Assembly: GCA_018713055.1 (NCBI GenBank)
Contig: DVFW01000048.1
Location: 1-47,293 of the forward strand
From: Scatavimonas merdigallinarum
GTDB lineage: Bacteria; Bacillota; Clostridia; Oscillospirales; Acutalibacteraceae
Direction: 5' to 3'
Length of the DNA: 47,293 nucleotides
A program made the position numbers and the translations under genes. Of this stretch, positions 1 through 8,469 are shown piece after piece. The notes under the pieces are model-generated. The model searched no databases. It worked only from the letters and a program-made list of their open reading frames with translations, and was not told the DNA's origin. Each line of letters opens with the position of its first letter. Positions within the stretch are counted from its first letter, which is position 1.

Positions 1-795
1 CCGCCAGCCGCCGTAAATCAACCAAAGACTCAAGCATGGAAAATCTTCCGGTGAAAAACGAATTTCCATCCCGCAGCCCCTGCTTTTATGGAAAAAGCCA
101 TAGCTCCCCTGCTGCACAGATTCCGTATAAAAATTCACACACAAATTATTTGAAAAGGTATACGCATGCGAAAGATCCATTTTTTCAAGGCAAGGCCAAT
201 CAAACGTTTTTTCCTGCGTGAGAGACGGCGGATATAAAAAACCCGTTTTATATCGTCCTTGCGGAACCAAAATCTGTGTGTCTTCTGTAATACAGACAGA
301 CGGATGTACGCCAAAGATATACGGAAAAGCACCCGGACCAATATTTTCGACAATATACTCGGTTGTAAGCGTTGTACTGTCCTGCTCCAGCATAAAGGTC
401 TTGGTTATTTTCGCCGGAAATACAGACGAACTACACCAAAGCCGTATAGCAACGGCATGTCCAAAGGTCAAAAGCTCATACTCCCAGGGAGCAGACCAAA
501 CTTCCCCGAAGAAAGGAAGTTCTACGCCCTCGTACACACAAGGCTGCACGGTAGGGAACGCTTCTTCAATACCGGAAGCAGACAGATCATCATAATTCGC
601 CGCATAATACCGTGTTAGATTTTGGGTCCGCTGATTGGTCCAAATCTGCTCAAACCCATATTTTTTATCATACAGGCTGACAATTCGGCCGCCATCATAT
701 GGCAATACACAAATCCGCATGCGCTTGTTTTCCATATGCACGCATGGTTCCCGTTTTATACTGACGCCGCCTTTATCTTCCCAAATTCTGCACAT
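1..795 (-). CDS. Galactose-mutarotase-like (aldose 1-epimerase superfamily) protein, partial
   Basis: The reading frame is open from an ATG at 795 to the left edge of the window (265 codons, no stop), so the C-terminus is missing. A GGAGG lies just upstream (801-805). The translation carries a mutarotase-fold pattern: an early YDGGRI segment, IGPGAFPYIFGVHPS around residues 150-165 with a conserved His, and a late SLWLIYGGW segment. Proteins of this superfamily interconvert sugar anomers or bind carbohydrate. It begins 10 bp after the permease stop, so it is the last visible gene of the sugar operon and probably acts on the imported sugar. Exact substrate unknown; the subfamily could be non-catalytic. 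Confidence 0.75.
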   Translation of the reverse strand, partial: MCRIWEDKGGVSIKREPCVHMENKRMRICVLPYDGGRIVSLYDKKYGFEQIWTNQRTQNLTRYYAANYDDLSASGIEEAFPTVQPCVYEGVELPFFGEVWSAPWEYELLTFGHAVAIRLWCSSSVFPAKITKTFMLEQDSTTLTTEYIVENIGPGAFPYIFGVHPSVCITEDTQILVPQGRYKTGFLYPPSLTQEKTFDWPCLEKMDLSHAYTFSNNLCVNFYTESVQQGSYGFFHKSRGCGMEIRFSPEDFPCLSLWLIYGGWR

Positions 796-805
796 AACGG
801 CCTCC

Positions 806-1639
806 TCACTCTTTGACGGATCCTACCATCATGCCTTTAATCATTCTCTCCTGCCCTGCAATATATACAATAAACAGTGGCAAAGATGACAACGTCAAGA
901 ATGTCATGATCATGGGAATATTCGCCTGGTGTACACCCTTAAATTCCCAAATACCAAGCGGCAGGGTACGGCTTGCAATGTCTTGTGTCAATACCAGTGC
1001 GAACAAAAACTCGCCCCATAATTGCACTGCATTGTATATTGCCAGCGTAACAAGCGCCGGGCTTGTCAAGGGCAGAAAAATCTTAAAAAATATTTTATAT
1101 AAAGGACAACCGTCTATTCTTGCAGCTTCCTCCATTTCCTTGGGAACCGTACGCATAAAGTCGCTTAATATAAAGATAGACATAGGAATTGCAAATGCAA
1201 CATATGGCCCAATTAGCGCAAACAACGTATCGTATACATTGGTTTCCACGCTCATCAGGAAAAGAGGAACAATGGCAACGTGGACCGGGATAGCCATCCC
1301 CGCTATAATCAGGCCCAGTGCGCCGGAAGCGCCTTTAAATCCCACACGTATCAGGGAAAAGGACGCCATGGCAGATACAAGAAGCACCAATACAACGCTG
1401 ATTGCCACAACGATCAAAGAATTCAGTAAATACTGAAAAAAGTTCCCGGATAAAACCTCTGCATAATTTTCAAAATGAAATACTTCTGGTAACTGGTATA
1501 CCGGAATAGAATATAAATCCTGGCTGCTTTTCAAACTGGTTATAATCATAAAAAGAAAGGGAATGACACATACTGCCAGGACAATAAGCAGGCAAAGCCC
1601 TTTAAACAAAGACGATAGACGAAATCTTTTTCGTTTCAT
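806..1639 (-). CDS. Carbohydrate ABC transporter permease, MalG type (CUT1)
   Basis: A 277-residue inner-membrane protein with about six hydrophobic segments, the first at residues 12-35. The cytoplasmic EAA loop is clear around residues 190-210 (EEAARIDGCPLYKIFFKIFLP), which docks on the ATPase. The length and the short cytoplasmic N-terminus fit MalG-like permeases. Its ATG overlaps the stop of the preceding permease by four bases (ATGA), indicating translational coupling. No ATPase gene is present in this operon, so a shared multi-sugar ATPase encoded elsewhere (MsmX-like) is inferred. Confidence 0.92.
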   Translation of the reverse strand: MKRKRFRLSSLFKGLCLLIVLAVCVIPFLFMIITSLKSSQDLYSIPVYQLPEVFHFENYAEVLSGNFFQYLLNSLIVVAISVVLVLLVSAMASFSLIRVGFKGASGALGLIIAGMAIPVHVAIVPLFLMSVETNVYDTLFALIGPYVAFAIPMSIFILSDFMRTVPKEMEEAARIDGCPLYKIFFKIFLPLTSPALVTLAIYNAVQLWGEFLFALVLTQDIASRTLPLGIWEFKGVHQANIPMIMTFLTLSSLPLFIVYIAGQERMIKGMMVGSVKE

Positions 1640-2568
1640 TTAAGTGCACCTCGCTTATTACTGATCCGGCGCGGCAGCCAGTTGGTAAGCGCAGAAAACA
1701 CCATGACAATGATAAACAGCGCCATTGCAATTGTTGTGCCGTACCCCATATTGCTGCTGGTAAAGGCCGTCTTATACATATAGGTGGCCATAAGCTCTGT
1801 TGAGCCGCTCGGCCCGCCATTTGTTAGAACATAGATCAGATCAAAGTATTTTAACGAACCAATCAATGAAAGAACCATGGCCGTAAAAATATTATTTTTT
1901 AACATTGGAATCGCTATATGGATATAATATCTGAAACGATTGCACCCGTCTATCTGGGCATACTCTTTCACATCCTCAGGAATTGTAGACAGTGCGGAAA
2001 CAAACAATACCATATAAAATGGCGTATACTGCCAACAAATAACCAAGATTACCGTAAACAACGCGGTTGATTGTGAACCCAATAGATCAGGCGAAACCAT
2101 CCCCAACTGCTTTGCAATGGCCGCTACTACGCCAAAATTCGGATCCAGCATATAAGTAAACAAAATACCTATAGCAACGGACGACATCAGCATAGGAAGG
2201 AAAAAGGCCGTTTTAAAAAATTTGGAAAACAGCTTTGTTTCCGTAAGCAAAATGGCAATAACCATACCCAGCGGCAGCTGAATAGCAATGGAACCAATTA
2301 CAACATAAATATTATTTAAAAATGCCGTTGCAAATTTGGGATCCTGAATCAGGTTGATCCAGTTATCCAGACCGACAAACTTTTTGACTGCATCCAAACC
2401 GTTCCAGTCAAACATGCTGATATAAAAAGAGTTACAAATCGGATATACAATATAAACCCCAATGAGCACTGCTGCCGGCAGCAAAAACAAGCAATTTACA
2501 ATGATTTTTTCTTTATCTGCCCGTCGTTTTTTCAATGTTCGAGCAGATGATTGTGCTTTGGGCAACAC
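1636..2568 (-). CDS. Carbohydrate ABC transporter permease, MalF type (CUT1)
   Basis: Membrane permease pairing with the MalG-type subunit. It has six or so transmembrane helices, the first starting near the segment IIVNCLFLLPAAVLIGVYIV, and an EAA loop with EYAQIDGCNRFRYYIHIAIP. The open frame extends upstream to 2667, but that part lies in a perfect hairpin and is not protein-like. I place the start at GTG 2568 (TTG 2565 is equally possible), because AAGGAGG sits at 2574-2580 immediately before it. This gives about 310 residues, usual for the family. The substrate is set by the neighbouring binding protein. Confidence 0.9.
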   Translation of the reverse strand: MLPKAQSSARTLKKRRADKEKIIVNCLFLLPAAVLIGVYIVYPICNSFYISMFDWNGLDAVKKFVGLDNWINLIQDPKFATAFLNNIYVVIGSIAIQLPLGMVIAILLTETKLFSKFFKTAFFLPMLMSSVAIGILFTYMLDPNFGVVAAIAKQLGMVSPDLLGSQSTALFTVILVICWQYTPFYMVLFVSALSTIPEDVKEYAQIDGCNRFRYYIHIAIPMLKNNIFTAMVLSLIGSLKYFDLIYVLTNGGPSGSTELMATYMYKTAFTSSNMGYGTTIAMALFIIVMVFSALTNWLPRRISNKRGALK

Positions 2569-2629
2569 AGCCGCCTCCTTTTTCCAAGCTTTCTTTGATG
2601 GAAAACTGGCTACTTCGGTGATTAAAGCG

Positions 2630-2669
2630 CTGTGCCAGCGAAAGTAGAATAAAGATTTCGCTGGCACAG
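2630..2669 (-). terminator. Perfect 14-bp hairpin between binding-protein and permease genes
   Basis: Arms at 2630-2643 and 2656-2669 are exact reverse complements with a 12-base loop. The hairpin starts 20 bases after the binding-protein stop and lies upstream of the permease ribosome binding site. There is no U-run after it, so it is probably a partial attenuator or an RNA-stabilising stem that keeps binding-protein mRNA more abundant than permease mRNA, a common arrangement in ABC operons. Function is inferred. Confidence 0.7.
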
Positions 2670-2689
2670 GTTCATGATCGGACTAAGCT

Positions 2690-4024
2690 TTATTCATTTA
2701 AATACTCCTGGTATTTATCCTGTAATACAGTTGCTGCTTCCTCCGGAGTCATCTCCAAAGCATACGCCGCCTGGTTTGCATCCAGGAACGCATTTGCAAC
2801 TTCCGCAGTAAAGTACTGGTCATACCAAAGTTGTACATATTCCGCGTTACTTACCAAATCAAGAATTTCCTGATTAATCGGATCCGTTACAGTAATATCC
2901 TTCAAGGGAGGAATCTTACCCGCCGCAATTCTTTCTTCTACAGACTGGTCGTCAATAAAATACTGAATCAGCTTAAAAGCAATGTCCGGATTTTCACATG
3001 CATTGGAAATGCTGTAGAAGTTGTCGCCCAAGGTACCAATAACGTCTACATCGTTGCCTTTACCGCCCTCAATTGTCGGGAAGGTAAAGATACCCATACG
3101 CTCATAGAATTCAGGATTTTCCTGTTGGATCAATTGTACTTCCCAGGTACCGTTCATATACATGGCGGCCTGTCCGGAATACAGTAACTGCTTGGGCTGG
3201 CCTGCATCTGTATCAAGCGTATTGTACCCATTGTTGAAATAGCCCTTCTCTATCATATCCTGCAGCATTTCGTACGCCTGCACAAAGGATTCAGAGTTAA
3301 ATGCACCACCTGCATCTTCAGCTGCGGCAATAAAATCTTCAGAGCCGCCAAGACGAAGCGCCAACCACATGTAATACTGCTGGCCGGGCCACTTAAACTT
3401 ATTGCCCAATGCAAATGGAGAAATACCTGCATTTTTAAAGGTTTCGCATGCTTCCATCAATTCGTCGTAGGTTTCCGGAACTTCTACATTGTATTTCTTA
3501 AACAGCTCTTTATCATAGAAGAACACGCCTACCGTTGTGTTTTCAACCGGAACACCCCAAATTTTGTCCTGATAAGTCGCCTGGCTAAGAGCGCCTTCCA
3601 GGAAACGGTCCTTGTAATTGTCTTCCTCCATATACGGGGTCAGATCAATTACCTTTTCAGCATCCGCATAGGTAAAGAGTTTGCCGCCGCCCCATGTAAT
3701 AAACACATCCGGTGGATTGTCAGAGGCCATAGCCGGTGCAAGCTTGGTTTCATACGCATCGGAGGCTACCGGAACATCTTCAATCGTTACGTTGGGATAT
3801 TCTTCATTAAAGCGTGCAATTGCGTCGGTAAGCAGCTTATGTTGCCCTTCATCTGTAGCGACATGCCACAATGTCAGCGTGATTTCCTCATCTTCCCCTC
3901 CGCCGGACGACTGCCCGGAAGTCTGGTCGGACGATGTGCCTCCTCCGCCGTTATTGCAGCCGGCAAACACAGCTACAAGCAATAGTGCGGATAGCAAAAC
4001 TGCAATAATCTTGTTTCTTTTCAT
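2690..4024 (-). CDS. Extracellular sugar-binding lipoprotein (family 1 solute-binding protein)
   Basis: A 444-residue lipoprotein. The N-terminus has a lysine-containing start, a hydrophobic stretch and a lipobox ending AVFAGC near residue 22, followed by a Gly/Ser-rich linker. The mature part begins with ITLTLWH and contains the SBP_bac_1 pattern (KLAPAMASDNPPDVFITWGGG, then MYMNGTWEV near residue 290). It should capture an oligosaccharide outside the membrane and deliver it to the two permeases downstream. It follows the DeoR-type regulator gene by 52 bp and has AAAGGAG twelve bases before its ATG. Confidence 0.93.
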   Translation of the reverse strand: MKRNKIIAVLLSALLLVAVFAGCNNGGGGTSSDQTSGQSSGGGEDEEITLTLWHVATDEGQHKLLTDAIARFNEEYPNVTIEDVPVASDAYETKLAPAMASDNPPDVFITWGGGKLFTYADAEKVIDLTPYMEEDNYKDRFLEGALSQATYQDKIWGVPVENTTVGVFFYDKELFKKYNVEVPETYDELMEACETFKNAGISPFALGNKFKWPGQQYYMWLALRLGGSEDFIAAAEDAGGAFNSESFVQAYEMLQDMIEKGYFNNGYNTLDTDAGQPKQLLYSGQAAMYMNGTWEVQLIQQENPEFYERMGIFTFPTIEGGKGNDVDVIGTLGDNFYSISNACENPDIAFKLIQYFIDDQSVEERIAAGKIPPLKDITVTDPINQEILDLVSNAEYVQLWYDQYFTAEVANAFLDANQAAYALEMTPEEAATVLQDKYQEYLNE

Positions 4025-4076
4025 GACTTTTTAATACTCCTTTCTTTTTCTGCAAAGATCCCGGTTTATCAGCATT

Positions 4077-4877
4077 TTAGCGGCGCGGCAATTCTGCTTT
4101 TGCTTCTATAATTTGCGGATAACCTCGCCTTTTAAGCTCCTCCACGCACCGGGAGTCATTGCCTTCATCCGTTATGATATAATCGACTTTTCCCAAATCT
4201 GTAACATGCGCAAGCGTGACCTTGTCAAATTTAGAATGGTCTGCCAATACAAAAACTTTTTGCGAATGTTCAATGACAAAACGGTCAATGTCCACTTCGA
4301 TCTGATTTGGAGTCGAAATCCCGTTTTCCAAAGATATGGAGTCTGCCCCGATAAACGCTTTATTGAAATGGATGCCTTCTAAAAACCGCAGAGATTGCGG
4401 CCCCACGATGGACCCGGTATAGGGCCTTACAATCCCGCCAACCATTTGCACTTCCAACCCAGGATTGTTATACAACTCCGCTGCAACCGGTACGGAAGTT
4501 GTTGTTACAATTAAATTGACGCGGTTTTTCAGCTGCTTTGCAACCTCAAGTATGGTTGTTCCGTTGCCCAGCAAAATTACATCTCTCTCCCGGATATACT
4601 CCAGCGCTTTTTTTGCTATGGCTTTTTTCTCCGATATTTGCAAATAGCGTCTGGACCGCACATCTTCATCAAACTGCCAGTCTGGGGCAAGCATCACACC
4701 CTTATAGGTACGGGTAACCATTCCTTTTTCCTCCATGTCCTGCAGTTGTCTGCGCACACTGGAGGGGGTGATCCCAAACATTTCAGAAATTTCATCAATC
4801 GACAGCTTTTGCTGCTGCTGCAGCATTTCTAAAATCTTTTGTTCTCTTTTTACTATGACATCAACAGAAACTCGCAT
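4077..4877 (-). CDS. DeoR-family transcriptional regulator
   Basis: A 266-residue cytoplasmic regulator. Residues about 10-65 form the DeoR winged helix-turn-helix (REQKILEMLQQQQKLSIDEI, then GITPSSVRRQLQDMEEKG). The rest is the DeoRC sugar-phosphate sensing domain, with ILLGNGTTILEVA and GADSISLENGIST. Family members usually repress sugar operons and are relieved by a phosphorylated intermediate. It lies inside the operon, between the glycosidase and the binding protein, with its own promoter upstream, so autoregulation is likely. AAAAGGAG precedes the ATG. Confidence 0.93.
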   Translation of the reverse strand: MRVSVDVIVKREQKILEMLQQQQKLSIDEISEMFGITPSSVRRQLQDMEEKGMVTRTYKGVMLAPDWQFDEDVRSRRYLQISEKKAIAKKALEYIRERDVILLGNGTTILEVAKQLKNRVNLIVTTTSVPVAAELYNNPGLEVQMVGGIVRPYTGSIVGPQSLRFLEGIHFNKAFIGADSISLENGISTPNQIEVDIDRFVIEHSQKVFVLADHSKFDKVTLAHVTDLGKVDYIITDEGNDSRCVEELKRRGYPQIIEAKAELPRR

Positions 4878-4914
4878 GTATAAAACGCTCCTTTTACTAA
4901 TATTGTGCTATTCA

Positions 4915-4943
4915 ATTATACTATATTCACACATAACGCGCAA
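4915..4943 (-). promoter_or_regulatory. Promoter before the DeoR gene
   Basis: On the minus strand, TTGCGC (4938-4943) and TATAAT (4915-4920) are separated by 17 bp, a good SigA-type match. The -35 lies inside TGCGCGTT, an 8-mer that also occurs in the intergenic region upstream of the ROK-SIS gene, and could be part of an operator. It allows the regulator and transporter genes to be transcribed separately from the enzymes upstream. Confidence 0.65.
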
Positions 4944-4977
4944 TAATTTTTCAATATGAGCGTTTATACATTTTTAT

Positions 4978-6357
4978 TTATTTTTGGAACTGCGGTAAAT
5001 GCTCAATATTTGCTTCAATCAATTCACGCATACATTGTTCACCAAGTTCAAGGTCATAGCAGTTGGGATCATTTGCAAATACAGCCATCACTTTGTCGAA
5101 ATCGCCTTCCATAGCGGCTTCTACTAAAAGATCCTGACTAAGCGCATGGCGGACAATACAAGGGGCGATTTCTCTGGGAAGATGCCCTACGCCGATAGGA
5201 TGGTAACCGCCGCCATCGACCAATACTGGTATCTCAACCACGACATCGTCCGGAATATCTGCAATATAGCCCTTATTGGGAATATTGATATGGAAAATTT
5301 TCGGCGTGTTGGTACGCATGGCAATTTCAATATCGTTAAGCTGGCTTTCTTCCCACGTTTTCCCAACCTTAAACATATCATAATCCAAAGGCATTTTATA
5401 CTCCGACATAGCCCTAATCTTCTCTGCAAACGGTTTATATGTGGCCAAAAGTTTGCGGATATACACCTGATCCATATCATGCCGTTTTCTCTGATCCGGC
5501 GTAGACGTAAACCATTGCGGGTAAAACTCGCCAATATGGCCGTCGCCCGGGCCCGGGAAATAGCCTATCTTTGCACACATGGCTACGCACAGGGAAAGTT
5601 CATTAAAGTGTGCAGAATTTTCAGGCATCTTCTTGGATATTTCATCCATTGCCGCAGTTACTTCGTTAAAGGTCTTGCCCTTAAACATATCGCGGCATTT
5701 TGCACGCAGCTTTGGATAGAGATCTTCGCACCCCCTGCGCAGTTGCAACAGGAAATGGCCGTGGTTCATGCCAGCTGCAATAAAGCTGATATCGCCGTTA
5801 TCTTTTTCCCCCAAAACTTCCAGTGCAAAGCCCTTGGTCAACTCCCCGCCTATGCACAGACCCGTACACTTCATATTGGTGTATTTATATACCGCCTGCG
5901 TCATGGGTGACATTGGGTTTGTGTAATTATAAATGCGTGCATTTGGGCAAAGACGCTCTGCATCTTTTGCAATTTCCACCGCCACGGGAACATGCCGCAA
6001 AGCCCTGGATATACCACCAGGCCCGAGTGTTTCGCCGTCGGATTGTACATAACCGTATTTTGTAGGAATTTCATTATCCTTTAAAAACGCCTCATGCGAA
6101 CCCACAGCAAAACACATAATGATTATATCAGCGCCGGGAAAAGCTGTTTCCCTGCTGGTATGCGCTGTAAAGTTAATATCCAGATCCTTTTCCTTGTTCA
6201 GGCGGAGCAAAAGATTATGCATGATTGTCAAACGCTCTTCATGAATGTCTACCAGGGCAATTTCACCGCCGCGGTAATAAGGGTCTGCAATAAAAGTAGC
6301 CACCAATGTTGGTGTAAACGCCATGCTGCCTGCTCCGATAATAACAACCTTTGCCAT
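4978..6357 (-). CDS. Glycoside hydrolase family 4 enzyme (alpha-galactosidase/alpha-glucosidase-like)
   Basis: A 459-residue cytoplasmic enzyme. The N-terminal Rossmann motif VVIIGAGSMAFTPTL binds NAD(H). GH4 signatures follow: ETLGPGGISRALRHVP, NARIYNYTNPMSPMTQA, the metal-site cysteine in TGLCIGGE and the metal-site histidine in GMNHGHF. GH4 enzymes cleave glycosides by a redox-elimination route that needs NAD and a divalent metal. The GPGG/ALR region is more like alpha-galactosidase or alpha-glucosidase members than the phospho-glycosidases, which fits import through an ABC transporter rather than a PTS. The ATG has GGGAGG eleven bases upstream. Substrate not resolved. Confidence 0.9.
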   Translation of the reverse strand: MAKVVIIGAGSMAFTPTLVATFIADPYYRGGEIALVDIHEERLTIMHNLLLRLNKEKDLDINFTAHTSRETAFPGADIIIMCFAVGSHEAFLKDNEIPTKYGYVQSDGETLGPGGISRALRHVPVAVEIAKDAERLCPNARIYNYTNPMSPMTQAVYKYTNMKCTGLCIGGELTKGFALEVLGEKDNGDISFIAAGMNHGHFLLQLRRGCEDLYPKLRAKCRDMFKGKTFNEVTAAMDEISKKMPENSAHFNELSLCVAMCAKIGYFPGPGDGHIGEFYPQWFTSTPDQRKRHDMDQVYIRKLLATYKPFAEKIRAMSEYKMPLDYDMFKVGKTWEESQLNDIEIAMRTNTPKIFHINIPNKGYIADIPDDVVVEIPVLVDGGGYHPIGVGHLPREIAPCIVRHALSQDLLVEAAMEGDFDKVMAVFANDPNCYDLELGEQCMRELIEANIEHLPQFQK

Positions 6358-6388
6358 AGATACACATCCTCCCTTTAATCTGAAAAAC

Positions 6389-7264
6389 TCAACCTATAAA
6401 ATCCATAGACGGACATTCCGCCGTTCGCTTGTCTACTATAATCAATGTATCCGGGTGCTCCTGTACAAACGTGCAAGGATATTTGGCAGTGGGTTCATGA
6501 AAACACATAATACGTAAAATGGTTTTCTTCCAATCTGCTCCATCAGATACAAGATAAATCTTCTTTGCAGATAATATCTGTTTAAATCCAATTGTGATTC
6601 CACACGGAGGAATCTGCCTTGTATTGCCGCCCGTCGACCGATAAGAATGCATGATAAAGGTTTCATCATTGGTATATACAATCCGTGAACAGCCCTGTTT
6701 ATACTGCTCAGCCGAAACCTCATACCAGCGGCTTGGCACCGGCTCATTATAGGCGATATGCCCTGTAAAACCAAAGCCTCCTATTAAAATATCAATGCCA
6801 CCATTTTCTTCAATCATACGGTCCATGTGGTCAATACACAGTGGATTGTGAAAATGCATATTCTTTTCTTCCGGGCGCAGCTCCTGCGGCAGTTTATCAA
6901 AGAACTCCCGTTTAAGCCAGCTTTCCAGATTAAACGGATGATTTGCCGGAAGCTTTCTTCCCTGCCAGTCAAGCCATTCGTCTACCTGATAGTGAATGGT
7001 ATTTTTCCAGGAAACATTTTCCTGCTTTGTCATTTCAACCATCAACGGATAATTTTTCTTGGGTCCCACCGGCCATGCAATACGCGTTTTAAGCCCCTTT
7101 GCATTGTTACTTTTGACCGCATCAACTACCCTGCGCGCCAGATCATAAAACATATCGGAAGCCTGGTCAAATATTTTGATCGGCACCCTGGAACGTTCCG
7201 GTAGCTCTTCAACCGGAACCAACAACATTTCGTTCCAGGTATATTCGGTTTTACACTTTTCCAC
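6389..7264 (-). CDS. NagB-like (glucosamine-6-phosphate deaminase family) protein with altered catalytic motif
   Basis: A protein of the glucosamine/galactosamine-6-phosphate isomerase family, about 291 residues. The HYQVDEWLDW segment retains the Asp-Glu pair of the active site. The signature GGFGFTGHIAYNEP keeps the His and Glu, but has Thr where E. coli NagB has the general-base Asp141 (DGHIAFNEP). The frame is open to an ATG at 7285. The GTG at 7264 is preferred because AAAGGAGG lies seven bases before it. The gene sits between the PfkB-kinase and GH4 genes, so an amino-sugar or other phosphosugar isomerisation step is plausible. The missing Asp makes a standard deaminase reaction doubtful. 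Confidence 0.82.
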   Translation of the reverse strand: MEKCKTEYTWNEMLLVPVEELPERSRVPIKIFDQASDMFYDLARRVVDAVKSNNAKGLKTRIAWPVGPKKNYPLMVEMTKQENVSWKNTIHYQVDEWLDWQGRKLPANHPFNLESWLKREFFDKLPQELRPEEKNMHFHNPLCIDHMDRMIEENGGIDILIGGFGFTGHIAYNEPVPSRWYEVSAEQYKQGCSRIVYTNDETFIMHSYRSTGGNTRQIPPCGITIGFKQILSAKKIYLVSDGADWKKTILRIMCFHEPTAKYPCTFVQEHPDTLIIVDKRTAECPSMDFIG

Positions 7265-7319
7265 GACTTTTCCTCCTTTGCACAATGATATAATAAAATT
7301 ATATAAACTGGAAAATGTG

Positions 7320-8228
7320 TTACAACAATTCCTGTAAAGTAGGATAAGAAGGCCAAACCTGCGCCCTGGTCACAGAAACAGACGCCGCCCTGACGGCAAA
7401 TTTAACAGACGCCAGAAGGCTCTTCCCCTGCGCCAGGCAATAGGCGACCGCCGCGTTAAAGCAATCCCCCGCCCCCGAAGTGTCTACTACTTTAACCTTT
7501 GGGCAAGAAACCCGGTGAACGCCGCCGCTTTGTTCAATGACCATCGCGCCATCTCCGCCCAGCGTTATAACTGTACTCCAGGGCAGGGCGCGTTCAACAT
7601 ATGCCTGCGCAAGCGCTTCATACGTCATAGGCGTTTGCGGATCAATCCCCAAAAGCAATTTGGATTCCGGCTCGTTTGGCGTTAAAATATCTATACAGCG
7701 AATTTGCTCAAGCCGCAACTGATCCGCCGGCGCCGGGTTAAGTATGGCAATTTTTCCCGCCTCTTTTGCAAGCTGGCATGCATAAAGCGCTGCATCAGCC
7801 GGTATTTCCAATTGCGTCAACAAAACAGAGCAGCTTTCTATGCTGGCCTTTGCCGCATCTACATGCATACGACACATATCCGGCAAAACGCCTGGGTCGG
7901 TTGCTCCAATAATTTGCCCCTGCGGATCTATAAATGCAAGACCCATTGCGGTCTTCCCTCCGGGGATCACTGCTACATACTGCAGGTTTACACCGTTTTC
8001 TTTAAAATAGTCTTGAAATTTCCGGCCAGCTGCATCATCACCAATAACTCCCACAAAATCGACTAACGCCCCGAACCTTGCCAACGCCAGCGCCTGGTTG
8101 GAACCTTTTCCGCCGTCAAGGGTTTCGGAAAAGTAATCCCCCATTATAAATTCGCCCCTAGTAGGCAATCGCGGGCAGTGCATTAAATACGCAGATGTAT
8201 GCGACCCCACTACCGTAATATGCTTCAT
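7320..8228 (-). CDS. PfkB-family carbohydrate kinase (ribokinase-like)
   Basis: About 302 residues. The PfkB signature 1 is present as LDGGKGSNQALALARFGA near residue 40. The C-terminal signature VVDTSGAGDCFNAAVAYCLA carries the catalytic Asp of the GAGD motif, and the PfkB anion-hole region is intact. Ribokinase and fructokinase-like members phosphorylate a furanose or sugar phosphate using ATP. The start is taken at ATG 8228, seven bases after AGAGG; the frame also opens with TTG two codons earlier. It is the first gene of the minus-strand sugar operon, directly behind a strong promoter. Substrate unknown. Confidence 0.9.
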   Translation of the reverse strand: MKHITVVGSHTSAYLMHCPRLPTRGEFIMGDYFSETLDGGKGSNQALALARFGALVDFVGVIGDDAAGRKFQDYFKENGVNLQYVAVIPGGKTAMGLAFIDPQGQIIGATDPGVLPDMCRMHVDAAKASIESCSVLLTQLEIPADAALYACQLAKEAGKIAILNPAPADQLRLEQIRCIDILTPNEPESKLLLGIDPQTPMTYEALAQAYVERALPWSTVITLGGDGAMVIEQSGGVHRVSCPKVKVVDTSGAGDCFNAAVAYCLAQGKSLLASVKFAVRAASVSVTRAQVWPSYPTLQELL

Positions 8229-8258
8229 TGGCAATCCTCTTTTCTATCTTTTATCTAT

Positions 8259-8286
8259 ATTATACGCGTAAAATTCGCAAAGTCAA
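8259..8286 (-). promoter_or_regulatory. Promoter of the minus-strand sugar operon
   Basis: Reading the minus strand, TTGACT (8281-8286) and a perfect TATAAT (8259-8264) are separated by 16 bp, about 30 bp upstream of the PfkB kinase start. A 12-bp inverted repeat overlaps the -10 and flanks the -35, so the promoter is probably controlled by a repressor. Confidence 0.75.
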
Positions 8287-8301
8287 TACTTTTACGCGTA
8301 T
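8262..8301. promoter_or_regulatory. Operator-like 12-bp inverted repeat
   Basis: Arms ATACGCGTAAAA (8262-8273) and TTTTACGCGTAT (8290-8301) are exact reverse complements, centred on the -35 of the minus-strand promoter. The layout suits a dimeric repressor covering the promoter. The DeoR-family protein in this operon is the obvious candidate, but that link is inferred. Confidence 0.6.
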
Positions 8302-8407
8302 TTTTTAAAAATAATTTTTCTATTTTAAAAAAATGCGCGTTTTTTCAATAATTTATAGCTAATTTTCAGCTTTTTCTTTTCTTTTAAAAAATATATGCGC
8401 ATTACAC

Positions 8408-8436
8408 TTGAAAAAAGTTTCTTTTCTCTATATACT
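8408..8436 (+). promoter_or_regulatory. Promoter of the ROK-SIS fusion gene
   Basis: TTGAAA (8408-8413) and TATACT (8431-8436) are separated by exactly 17 bp, 34 bp before the ATG at 8470. A GCGCAT-containing motif (8396-8404) abuts the -35. The rest of 8302-8407 is AT-rich with no gene. Confidence 0.75.
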
Positions 8437-8469
8437 AATAAATAAGGAAATCAAAAGGAGTGTGATTTT

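Noticed and set aside
2569..2667. Upstream 33 codons of the MalF-type permease frame
   Set aside because: They lie within the perfect hairpin and before the AAGGAGG at 2574-2580, and do not resemble a permease N-terminus.
5146..5910. 254-codon plus-strand frame
   Set aside because: It is antisense to the well-supported GH4 gene and shows no recognisable protein features.
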